NCBI GenBank assembly: GCA_001414345.1
Contig: LLCB01000609.1
Span: 1 to 17,413, forward strand
Direction: 5' to 3'
DNA: 17,413 nt
Source of the DNA: Hymenoscyphus infarciens
Taxonomy: Eukaryota > Ascomycota > Leotiomycetes > Helotiales > Helotiaceae
Of the stretch, positions 9,415 to 17,413 are shown piece by piece (position 1 is the stretch's first letter; every line of letters starts with the position of its first letter). A model generated the notes under the pieces. The model saw only the letters and a list, made by a program, of their open reading frames with translations. It had not been told where the DNA came from and did no database searches. The translations under genes were made by a program, and so were the position numbers.

Positions 9415-10357
9415 CTACTTCGACCCCAAAAGTCCAAATCCCCTCTTCTTCGCCGCCCTAGTACTTCTCCTCTCCGGACCCTCCTCCTCCTCATCATCAA
9501 CATCCATATCCTCATACTCATCCTCATCACCCCCCGCACCTCTCTTCGCCGCGGCTCCTCCACCCAGGCGTCTTCCCAACCCACTAATAGCAGATCCCAA
9601 CCCGCCCTTGGACTCCACAACACCGAAGGATTCAGCCTTTCCCTTATTCTCGGTTAATTTCTCGACTTCGGCATCCCATTCAATTTCCTCCTTGTGTCGT
9701 CGTAAGGCGGCGGATTTGATTGAGGCGATTTGCTTTTCCAAGTCCGCGAGAGTGGAGTCGCAGCGAGAAGACCAGGTGTCGAGGGTCGCGATCATGGAGG
9801 GGATGGAGTTGGGTTGGAGATCGCGGAGGGGAGAGAGGGAGGAGATGTGGACGACTTGGTGGTAAGGATCCAATGTTGCGGACACCAGGCCTGCGTAGAT
9901 GGCGGAAATAACCATATCCTCCAACTCCCGTGGAGTCTGCATTCCCAAGGCCAACAATAAATTTTTGTATGTCAAGTTCGATGGGTCTCGCGCAAGACTG
10001 AGGAATGATAGTTGACGGAGTTTGAGGAGTTGAGCATCGTTCAAGGTGGGGAGGTTGGAGGTTTGGTGGTAGGAGGTGTAGGTTCCGTGACTGAAGATTT
10101 GGAGGAGGGTGAGGTGGTTGGAATACTCTGGGGAGCTGGAGAGAGACTGGATTTGAGGGGCTGCGAGGAGCTCGGAGAAGACGAAGGTGTTTGGGGCGCT
10201 GGTTGCGCGGATGATTAGGTCTGCGGCGGCGCGGGGGGAGGAGGCCGATTTTGTGAGAGCTAGAAATGGCTGGGGTTTTTGTTAGTGTTCTTGTTATTTG
10301 GATTTAGAGTTGAAGAGGGCTTACCTCTAGAGCGTTTAGGGCTTTTGTTTGCTCCAT
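9415..10357 (-). CDS. csn7: COP9 signalosome subunit 7 (PCI-domain protein)
   Basis: Two exons lie on the minus strand, 10357-10325 (MEQTKALNALE) and 10269-9415, with a 55 bp GT-AG intron at phase 0, encoding 295 residues. The acceptor at 10270 is chosen because it restores the family N-terminus LNALEPFLALTKSASSPRAA; the nearer TAG at 10261-10263 breaks the frame. A PCI domain spans about 45-170, its winged-helix part ending at QVVHISSLSPLRDL. A long helix at 171-222 follows, as expected for packing in the signalosome helical bundle. The tail is acidic (259-275) and ends basic (RRSTRAAKKRGFGLLGSK). CSN7 is a scaffold subunit of the COP9 signalosome, the complex that removes NEDD8 from cullins and so tunes SCF ubiquitin ligases. 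In filamentous fungi it affects development, light response and secondary metabolism. The paralogous eIF3 subunit m is the main alternative, but the length and N-terminus favour CSN7. Confidence 0.9.
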
Positions 10358-11931
10358 TTTGTGGTGGGCGATAGTTTGGAGGGAAAAACTGTGGTGGGTT
10401 GTTGTTTCGTGTTGGAGCCTTGGAGCTTGAGCTTCTAGTTGAGATACTGCGGGTTTAGGTTGATCCGGCCGACGTAGTTATATCTTGGGCACTCTCTACC
10501 AAACTACAATACAAGAGGACATCAGAGGAGAATGATAGTGTCATTTCCGCCGCGAGTGAAGAATTAAATCTTGAGGTGAATTGAATCTTTTCTTTTCTTG
10601 GGAGATTTGTACGCCAAAAAGAGGCAGGTTAACTACCAGCTTCACACGTCTCCAATATCAATATCGGATAACAGCCCAGGCTCTCGGCAAGGTCAACAAC
10701 CAGCCAAATCTTCCCCACCACAATTCTTCCGACGAAAGAATCGTGGAAAAGAGGCACGGAAGATGGTTGGAAGGGGTTGTTTATGATCAGCATCCAAAAA
10801 GCTTGTCTCTCCTTAGGTCGAAACATTTACTGGTAGATCGCCATCTCAAACCCGCTGGCTCTGGTGGCTGGGCCAGATTGTTTGACCTTGAGAGTTGAGA
10901 CTCGGTGGTGTCGGAGAGTCGGAGAGCGAGGGGGACGGTGTTACATCTCTTGGCTGCTAGATCTTCCATCCAATACTTGCGCATGATATCAGGAGCAACA
11001 AAATCTTCAGGCCTCGGAACTCAATAGATTTCGCGTCTGGAAAGTCCGGAATCTGTCAGTCAGAATTGCTTAGATTCCAATAAAAGAATGGGAAAAGTAT
11101 AGTTGGTCGTGCAGAAAAGCCGCGAAGCTTCGACCGAAAAGCGCAATCGATAACCGACCGCTTTGACCGGGCGGGCTACAGGCCAAAAGTTGACTCGCTA
11201 ACTTCTCGGGCCCCCTGTTTTGCTCCGTTGCCCCTTCTTGCAGTGCCTTTGCAGTGCCTTTGAAGTTTGCACCAGAGGTGGAATTTGTACTTGACCTGCG
11301 GTAGTCCCGGACTTCTTGGCTCCAGAAGACGCGCCATAGCTGCAGTGGAGATTCATTGTTCCTCTCAAGACTTTCTTTCCCCTTTGCGACAGTTACTATT
11401 TCCATTTCTTTTCTCTTGTTGTTGTATATTACCTCCTTCTCTCTTCTTATTTGCCCTCGATAGGACGCTGGTTTTCTATCCAGCCAAGTTATTCTCTTCT
11501 CACTTCTCCGCCGAAAACAGTCTTGTGGCTTACATTGCCTATTCAGCCGGTCATCGCATATTGACCAGGCATTTATCAAAGGAACATTTCAGTGTGTGCA
11601 CCACCCTTCATCACTCCCCGATAGTGCAGTAGAGGGACGGCATTGAAGATTCTCCACTTGAGGACCTTGCAGGAGCTGGTCTTCTGCTACTACATTGTAC
11701 ATAATAATGTGAGTACCACCTACCTATTCCATCCCATCCTATTGCAGCATCGAACGACTTTCGCATACGGATTCGGAAGTTCAAGCTGACAGCGCCTCCT
11801 AGTAGCAGCTCTAGTCAGACGTCGGCAGCCGGATACAGAAATACGACCCTCACAGCACTCCGCCGTTTATCGATTGTGATTGTTCAGCAGCCCAGTATTC
11901 ACACTCAAGGTGCGAGAGGCGCATCTGTGTG
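10358..11931. promoter_or_regulatory. Divergent region between csn7 and ccc2, no gene seen
   Basis: Both flanking genes point outward, so this 1.57 kb holds two promoters and leaders. On the ccc2 side a CT-rich tract runs from about 11360 to 11455, typical of fungal promoters near transcription starts. Two exact tandem copies of CAGTGCCTTTG are at 11241-11262. A possible leader intron (GTGAGT at 11709 to CAG at 11808, with CTGAC as branch site about 20 bases before) lies in the ccc2 upstream region. Open frames on both strands (for example 10581-10898 and 11267-11632 plus, 11070-11579 minus) overlap one another and look like chance. Confidence 0.45.
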
Positions 11932-14900
11932 ATGGCGCCAACTTATCTGAAGGTTTCCTCGGGAGCATCAAAACCTTCATTAGGTACACCAGCGACGCCA
12001 GCACACATGGCGACGACGACACTCAAAGTGGGAGGCATGACCTGCGGTGCATGTACTTCGGCCGTAGAAGCGGGTTTCAAAGGTGTAGATGGCATTGGAA
12101 ATGTGTCGGTGAGCTTGGTTATGGAGAGGGCCGTCATACTACACGATCCCCAGAAGATAACGGCCGAGAAAATACAAGAGACTATTGAGGACCGGGGATT
12201 CGATGCGGAAGTGCTTGCGACTGACCTACCTTCGCCCATGTTCAATCGCGGCGATTACAACTACGACGAGGAAGAGGATGATTTCCGGGAAGATGGGAAA
12301 ACGACGACAACACTGGCAGTGGAGGGAATGACCTGCGGAGCGTGTTCTTCTGCCATAGAAGGCGGATTTAAGGATGTCCCGGGTGTTATGCATTTCAGCA
12401 TATCACTACTGTCAGAAAGAGCCGTGGTAGAGCACGATGCATCTCTCTTGAGCGCAGAGAAGATTGCGGAAATTATCGAGGATAGAGGGTTCGGCGCAAC
12501 GATTATCGAATCGACGAAACCGGAAAGAAAAGGTTCCAAAATAAGGAGGGGCAGTTCATCCGGACAGGAAAAGGTAGCCACAACCACCGTGGCTATTGAG
12601 GGAATGACATGCGGAGCTTGCACATCTGCAGTTGAGGGAGGTTTCAAAGATTTGGACGGTCTGATACAATTCAACATTAGTCTGTTAGCGGAACGAGCTA
12701 TCATTCTTCACGATCCAACAAAGTTATCAGCGGAAAAGATAGCCGAAATTATTGACGATAGAGGATTCGATGCCACGGTCTTATCAACACAACTGGGTTC
12801 TTCAAATCAATCCTCAACCGCCTCAACCTCGAATTTCAAGATATTCGGTATTAAAGATGCTGCAGCAGCTACGAGTCTCGAAGAGAAGCTAGCATCATTA
12901 CCCGGTGTTACTTCTGCCAAAGTTAGTCTCGCCACTTCCAGATTAACTATTTCCCACCAGCCAAACATTGCTGGACTTCGAGCTCTCGTTGAACTTATCG
13001 AGGCCCAAGGGTATAATGCGCTTGTTTCGGAAAATGACGACAACAACGCCCAACTTGAATCGCTCGCCAAGACCAGAGAAATCACCGAATGGCGAAACGC
13101 GTTCAAGACTTCCTTATGTTTTGCTATCCCAGTCATGCTGATAAGCATGATTATCCCCATGGCTCTCCCAGTCATCGATTTTGGAAGCTTGATTGTTTTC
13201 TTTCCCGGATTATACCTCGGGGACATTATTTGTTTACTTCTTACGATACCCGTCCAATTTGGCATTGGCAAGCGTTTTTATGTTTCTGCGTACAAGTCTT
13301 TGAAGCATGGCTCACCTACTATGGATGTTTTGGTTGTTCTCGGAACTTCCGCTGCATTTTTCTTCAGTTGCGCAGCAATGATAGTTTCTATTGTTGCCCC
13401 ACCTCATACCCGACCTAGTACTATTTTTGATACCAGCAGTATGCTGATTACCTTTATTACACTCGGCCGATTCCTCGAAAACCGCGCCAAAGGGCAGACC
13501 TCGAAAGCGCTTTCAAGACTCATGTCACTCGCTCCATCAATGGCAACTATCTATGCGGATCCAATCGCGGCTGATAAAGCAGCTGAGGAATGGGAGACTT
13601 CCATGAGTTCCGGGCAGGAACAGAAGGAATCCACGCAAGAAGGTAACGCAGCTGAAGAAAAGGTCATTCCTACTGAGCTCATTCAAGTTGGTGATATCGT
13701 CATCTTGAGACCTGGTGATAAAATCCCAGCCGATGGTACTGTTACAAGAGGTGAGACCTACGTTGATGAGAGTATGGTAACAGGAGAGGCAATGCCAGTT
13801 CAAAAACGAAAGGGCAGTCTCCTCATCGGAGGAACTGTCAATGGTGCGGGAAGAGTCGATTTCCGCGTTACCAGAGCCGGAAGAGATACCCAATTAAGTC
13901 AAATCGTCAAGCTCGTACAGGAAGCCCAAACTACAAGAGCTCCAATTCAGCGATTAGCCGACACCATCGCAGGATATTTCGTTCCTACCATTCTACTTCT
14001 CGGATTTCTTACCTTCTCAATATGGATGGTTCTTAGTCATGTACTCAAGAATCCACCAAAAATCTTCGTTGACGAAGCCAGTGGTGGAAAATTCATGGTT
14101 TGTGTAAAACTGTGTATTTCCGTCATTGTATTTGCTTGCCCTTGTGCTCTCGGTCTCGCTACTCCCACAGCTGTCATGGTTGGAACTGGTGTTGGTGCAG
14201 AGAACGGTATTTTGGTTAAAGGTGGAGCTGCATTGGAAACTGCCACCAAGATCAACCAGGTTGTTCTTGATAAAACCGGTACTTTGACTATGGGTAAAAT
14301 GAGCGTCGCCGAGGCCAAGATTGTCTCGACTTGGAACAAGACACCATTTTCCAAGAAAATGTGGTGGTCGATTGTCGGTCTCGCTGAGATGGGTAGTGAA
14401 CATCCTATCGGAAAGGCTATTCTCGCAGCTGCAAAGGAAGAACTTGGACTCGGTATTGAAGGTACCATCGATGGAAGCATCGGTGACTTTGGTGCTGCTG
14501 TGGGCAAAGGTATCAATGCTTTTGTTGAACCAGCTACCAGTGCTGAACGAACCCGTTACAACGTACTAGTGGGAAGCGCCAGATACCTCCGTGACAACAC
14601 AATCGATGTCCCCCAATCCGCAATCGATTCTTCCGAGCAAGCGAACAAGAAAGCAGCCGGTCCATCGAAAACTCCTTCCGCGGGAACAACAAATATTTTC
14701 ATCGGCATCGACGGTTCCTTCGCTGGACATCTCTGTCTCTCAGACACCGTGAAAGACAGTGCCCGCGCTGCAATCGCCGCGCTTCATAGAATGGGCATCA
14801 AAACCGCCATGATCACAGGAGATCAACGTTCCACCGCTCTAGCTGTTGCACGCATCGTCGGAATCTCCTCTAAAAACGTCCACGCGGGTGTAACACCCGA

Positions 14901-15480
14901 CCAAAAACAAGATATCATCCGCGAGTACCAAACAGCCGGGCTATGCGTCGCCATGGTGGGGGATGGAATCAACGACTCCCCGGCCCTCGCAACAGCCGAT
15001 GTCGGTATTGCCATGGCATCCGGAACAGATGTCGCCATGGAAGCTGCGGATGTTGTGTTGATGCGACCGAATGATCTTATGGATATTCCTGCCTCGATCC
15101 AACTCGCCCGCTCAATATTCAACCGTATCAAGCTGAATCTTATTTGGGCGTGTGGGTATAATCTTGTGGGGCTGCCGTTTGCGATGGGCATGTTTTTGCC
15201 GTTTGGGTGGCATTTGCATCCTATGGCTGCGGGGGCGGCTATGGCTACTAGCTCTGTTAGTGTGGTGGCGTCTAGTTTGCTGCTTAAGTTCTGGAAGAGG
15301 CCACAGTGGATGGAGGATGCGCTGGTGGAGGAGAAGGGACAACTCCGAAGAAAAGGAAAGGGATGGGGATTTGTTGGGGGGATGGTGGGCAAAGTGTCAG
15401 ACTTATGGGCGAAGGTTACAGGCCGGAAGAGAGAGGAAGAAGGTGGATATGTGCCACTAAGTAACCTGGAGCATGTTTAA
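11932..15480 (+). CDS. ccc2: Copper-transporting P1B-type ATPase, Ccc2/ATP7 type
   Basis: One intronless frame encodes 1182 residues from the ATG at 11932; the GTG three bases earlier is not a nuclear start, and Met26 (12007) is an alternative. Three heavy-metal-associated domains each carry GMTCGAC (Cys38/41, Cys135/138, Cys227/230). A fourth HMA-like segment at about 302-366 has no CxxC. Eight membrane helices follow (about 389-411, 418-444, 463-488, 500-514, 678-702, 721-748, 1064-1090, 1096-1119). The actuator TGEA is at 617-620, the copper site CPC at 736-738, the phosphorylation loop DKTGT at 780-784, SEHP at 822-825 in the nucleotide domain, and GDGIND at 1010-1015. Late metal ligands are Tyr1076-Asn1077 and Met1104/Ser1107-Ser1108. 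It pumps Cu(I) into the late Golgi to load multicopper oxidases such as Fet3-type ferroxidases and laccases, receiving copper from an Atx1-type chaperone. Acidic (about 546-577) and Ser/Lys-rich (about 893-918) loops are lineage inserts. Function is certain at family level. Confidence 0.97.
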   Translation: MAPTYLKVSSGASKPSLGTPATPAHMATTTLKVGGMTCGACTSAVEAGFKGVDGIGNVSVSLVMERAVILHDPQKITAEKIQETIEDRGFDAEVLATDLPSPMFNRGDYNYDEEEDDFREDGKTTTTLAVEGMTCGACSSAIEGGFKDVPGVMHFSISLLSERAVVEHDASLLSAEKIAEIIEDRGFGATIIESTKPERKGSKIRRGSSSGQEKVATTTVAIEGMTCGACTSAVEGGFKDLDGLIQFNISLLAERAIILHDPTKLSAEKIAEIIDDRGFDATVLSTQLGSSNQSSTASTSNFKIFGIKDAAAATSLEEKLASLPGVTSAKVSLATSRLTISHQPNIAGLRALVELIEAQGYNALVSENDDNNAQLESLAKTREITEWRNAFKTSLCFAIPVMLISMIIPMALPVIDFGSLIVFFPGLYLGDIICLLLTIPVQFGIGKRFYVSAYKSLKHGSPTMDVLVVLGTSAAFFFSCAAMIVSIVAPPHTRPSTIFDTSSMLITFITLGRFLENRAKGQTSKALSRLMSLAPSMATIYADPIAADKAAEEWETSMSSGQEQKESTQEGNAAEEKVIPTELIQVGDIVILRPGDKIPADGTVTRGETYVDESMVTGEAMPVQKRKGSLLIGGTVNGAGRVDFRVTRAGRDTQLSQIVKLVQEAQTTRAPIQRLADTIAGYFVPTILLLGFLTFSIWMVLSHVLKNPPKIFVDEASGGKFMVCVKLCISVIVFACPCALGLATPTAVMVGTGVGAENGILVKGGAALETATKINQVVLDKTGTLTMGKMSVAEAKIVSTWNKTPFSKKMWWSIVGLAEMGSEHPIGKAILAAAKEELGLGIEGTIDGSIGDFGAAVGKGINAFVEPATSAERTRYNVLVGSARYLRDNTIDVPQSAIDSSEQANKKAAGPSKTPSAGTTNIFIGIDGSFAGHLCLSDTVKDSARAAIAALHRMGIKTAMITGDQRSTALAVARIVGISSKNVHAGVTPDQKQDIIREYQTAGLCVAMVGDGINDSPALATADVGIAMASGTDVAMEAADVVLMRPNDLMDIPASIQLARSIFNRIKLNLIWACGYNLVGLPFAMGMFLPFGWHLHPMAAGAAMATSSVSVVASSLLLKFWKRPQWMEDALVEEKGQLRRKGKGWGFVGGMVGKVSDLWAKVTGRKREEEGGYVPLSNLEHV

Positions 15481-17099
15481 TCGCTGGGGGTTTTTCGTTT
15501 GTTTGTTGTTTGACCATTTGAGCTCGTCCGTTGTTTTTTCGCAGTTTTGGATAGCGAGTTGCAATAGATGTTTCTTTCCTGTTGTCTTCTGCCTGACCTT
15601 TTATTTTATTTTATTCAAAGACGACTTTGGGGGTATGGTGAGGAATAGCGGATTGGATTGGATAGACACGAGATGAGGATACGAGACGAAAAGAAAGGGA
15701 TGAGATGGATGAGAGGGATTGTATATGAAAAAGGGAATGTAGCTTTGTATATAGATTCGCGATTCGAGATTTTTTACGATACCTCTTTCTTGCGTTTCTG
15801 GTGTTCGAGTTGTTGAATGGTGTGATTGAATTGTCAATTGGCTTTTTTTACGGATAAGGGGGAAGGCTGAGGGTGAGTAGATGTTGGGGGTGAGTAAATG
15901 TTGGGGAATGGGGAGATGTTGGGGGAGAAGATGGGGAGTGTTTTGTCTTTTTGGGTGGGGGTTTTCCTGGGGATTTATTTTGTTTTGTTTTAGGATGGGA
16001 TGGGATTGTGAGGGTGTGTTTTTTGGGGGGTGTAATGGAGTCGGGGGTGGGTGGGTTGAAGGGGGGTTCTTGATAGGGTGTCGGAGGTGTGAATTCGTTG
16101 TTGGGGAAAAACGAAGGGGTTTTGGAGTTGGATGGTTGTACTATCTTAAATACCGAGTTGGGGGGTAGTACTACCTAAAATTAAATTCAGCATAGCTGGG
16201 TATCAGATTGAGGAGTGTAAGAGTTTTTCAAACAACAGAGAAATCGAGGAGGGGGGGATAGGAAAAGAGGAGAGGAAGAGAAGAAATCCCATAAAGTATT
16301 AGTAGCTGAGCTGAGCTACCACAACCACCACAGCGATGTGCAACAAACATACGCGGAAACTGGGAGGAGTGTGGTGATTGGTTGGGTAAATATATTTGGG
16401 GGTGAATACCAACTCTCCGATCTCGCACCCCAACCTCTTCTTTTTGTCTACGTGGAGATATCAATGATGAACTACAAATCCGATTTCTTATAGAAGACTT
16501 CATCTATGTGCCAGTCAAGCTGGTGAACGATACAGAAGTGGACCTTTTTTTCCTCCGTCTATGATATCGCATTTCTACATTCCTTTTCCCACTTGTCAAT
16601 CCTCGCCATCGACATATCACTTGCAAGCACGTGCGTCGAGCGGCAGTAACCGGACCACCCGTCTGATACCACGAAAAAAGAGCTGCTTGTGCTTGATGAA
16701 GGTAGGTTTTCACTTTATGCCAAGGTGTTTTGTTTGGTTGTGGGTATCCGAATGTTTGAGTCTTGGAGGGACTGTTGCTTTCGGTGGTTATGTTGTTCGT
16801 TGATTGTTTGCTTACTGCCGAAACCTTTGTTACTCGCGTCCTGGCAATGGAGTTTCTCCTTCTTTCTCTCTCTCTCCCTCGGGGGTCTGAGAAAGAGCTT
16901 AGTCCCCTCTGTCTTGGCTACAAATCGCCTGGTGGTTGTTGAGCATCTCCTGGCAGGTGGCCGGTGGAACTGCCAGCGATAATTTCCTTCTTTTGTTCGC
17001 TTACTCGTTGATGTCCGTAGCGTCTGCAGATTTTGCTGTATTTATATACCGCTGTTTTCGCTGAAGGAAGAAGACGTTGACTTTTTATTAGTGAAGGGG
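15481..17099. other. Noncoding region downstream of ccc2
   Basis: The first few hundred bases should be the ccc2 3' UTR and terminator. From 15886 to 16070 the plus strand is full of G runs (separate entry). The rest to 17099 contains only short open frames on both strands (for example 16228-16503 and 16504-16713 minus, 16561-16803 and 16689-16982 plus) that overlap each other and resemble nothing known. A GCACGTGC palindrome lies at 16627-16634. I saw no tRNA or other RNA gene. Confidence 0.5.
15886..16066 (+). repeat. G-run cluster with ATGTTGGGG repeats, candidate G-quadruplex
   Basis: Runs of four or five G occur at 15886-15890, 15903-15906, 15910-15913, 15921-15925, 15933-15936 and 15957-15961, with more through 16066. 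Three of the runs are in near-repeats of ATGTTGGGG spaced 14-18 bases apart. The spacing allows intramolecular G-quadruplexes on the plus strand, which is also the ccc2 transcript strand. The tract starts about 400 bases after the ccc2 stop. Confidence 0.6.
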
Positions 17100-17413
17100 T
17101 TTTAAATACAGTAAAGTGGATTTGTATAGTTCTTATAGAACTAACTAAACTAAGTAGCTACTTAGTTAGTTTTCAGTTTTTTTACTTAGTTTTAAAAAAA
17201 ATTAGAGAACTGTTAGTTAGTTCAGTTTTAGTAGACAAAACTACGTAGTTTTAAAACTATTTAGTATATAATAAATTTTAGTATTTTAGGATTAATTCTA
17301 GGAATTCTAGGAATATCTTAGCTAGAAATAGAAGTAGACTAAGCCTATTTAGAGCCTTTTTAGTATATATATAATTTAATTTAGTTATATAAGATTTATA
17401 TATAAGTATAGAG
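17100..17413. repeat. AT-rich RIP-like block with nested short palindromes
   Basis: Composition turns strongly AT-rich here. From 17237 to the window end there is no CpA or TpG at all, matching the left block and pointing to RIP. Perfect inverted repeats are packed together: 17128-17142 (six-base arms, three-base loop), 17149-17166 (18-base palindrome), 17237-17252 (16-base palindrome) and 17247-17258 (12-base palindrome). There is also a direct repeat of ATTCTAGGA near 17295-17312. The element continues beyond the window, so its type cannot be named. Confidence 0.75.

Noticed and set aside
11218..11225. TTTTGCTC as a Mac1-type copper response element above ccc2
   Set aside because: It is a single partial match to a yeast motif about 700 bases from the ATG; far too weak to call.
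11070..11632. Long overlapping frames on both strands upstream of ccc2 (169 and 121 codons)
   Set aside because: They lie in a promoter-like CT-rich region, oppose each other, and read as low-complexity translations.
12261..15392. Several long minus-strand and alternative plus-strand frames inside ccc2
   Set aside because: They are shadows of the strongly coding ccc2 frame, whose motifs are complete and in order.
2154..16000. A secondary-metabolite or defence gene cluster
   Set aside because: The P450 is the only biosynthetic-type gene; its neighbours are housekeeping or regulatory genes with mixed orientation.

Overview
The window looks like part of the nuclear genome of a filamentous ascomycete (Pezizomycotina). 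A leotiomycete resembling the Sclerotiniaceae is my best guess, but it is an inference and nothing in the sequence proves it. The evidence is the set of short spliceosomal introns (50-79 bp, one of 250 bp) with GTAAGT/GTATGT/GTGAGT-type donors, the fungal gene families present, and AT-rich blocks at both ends with the dinucleotide signature of repeat-induced point mutation (RIP).

Layout, left to right. Positions 1 to about 1290 are an AT-rich block almost free of CpA and TpG, a RIP-decayed repeat with no coding capacity. An ordinary noncoding stretch follows. On the minus strand is a five-exon microsomal cytochrome P450 (2154-4196) with every catalytic motif intact but no visible ATG. Next, also on the minus strand, is a small cysteine-rich ORF (4750-5052) that may be the end of a frameshifted or spliced gene, and then the ribosomal protein gene rpl31 (5750-6263) with a 5' UTR intron. 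rpl31 shares a divergent promoter region with a plus-strand RGS/Rax1-like membrane protein gene (6804-8052). That gene converges on a minus-strand COP9 signalosome subunit 7 gene (9415-10357). A 1.57 kb divergent region separates it from ccc2, an intronless 1182-residue copper-transporting P1B-type ATPase (11932-15480). About 1.6 kb of noncoding sequence with a G-run cluster follows. The window ends in a second AT-rich, CpA/TpG-free block rich in short palindromes (about 17100-17413).

The genes do not form a pathway or cluster. rpl31, rax1, csn7 and ccc2 are conserved housekeeping or regulatory genes (translation; polarity or signalling; cullin deneddylation; copper loading of secreted oxidases). 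The P450 sits closest to the RIP block and is the accessory member. I found no CRISPR array, tRNA, rRNA, intact transposon or recognisable new multi-gene system. The points most worth a second look are the missing P450 start codon, the two-frame cysteine-rich locus, the RIP-bounded gene island, and the short regulatory-looking motifs between genes.
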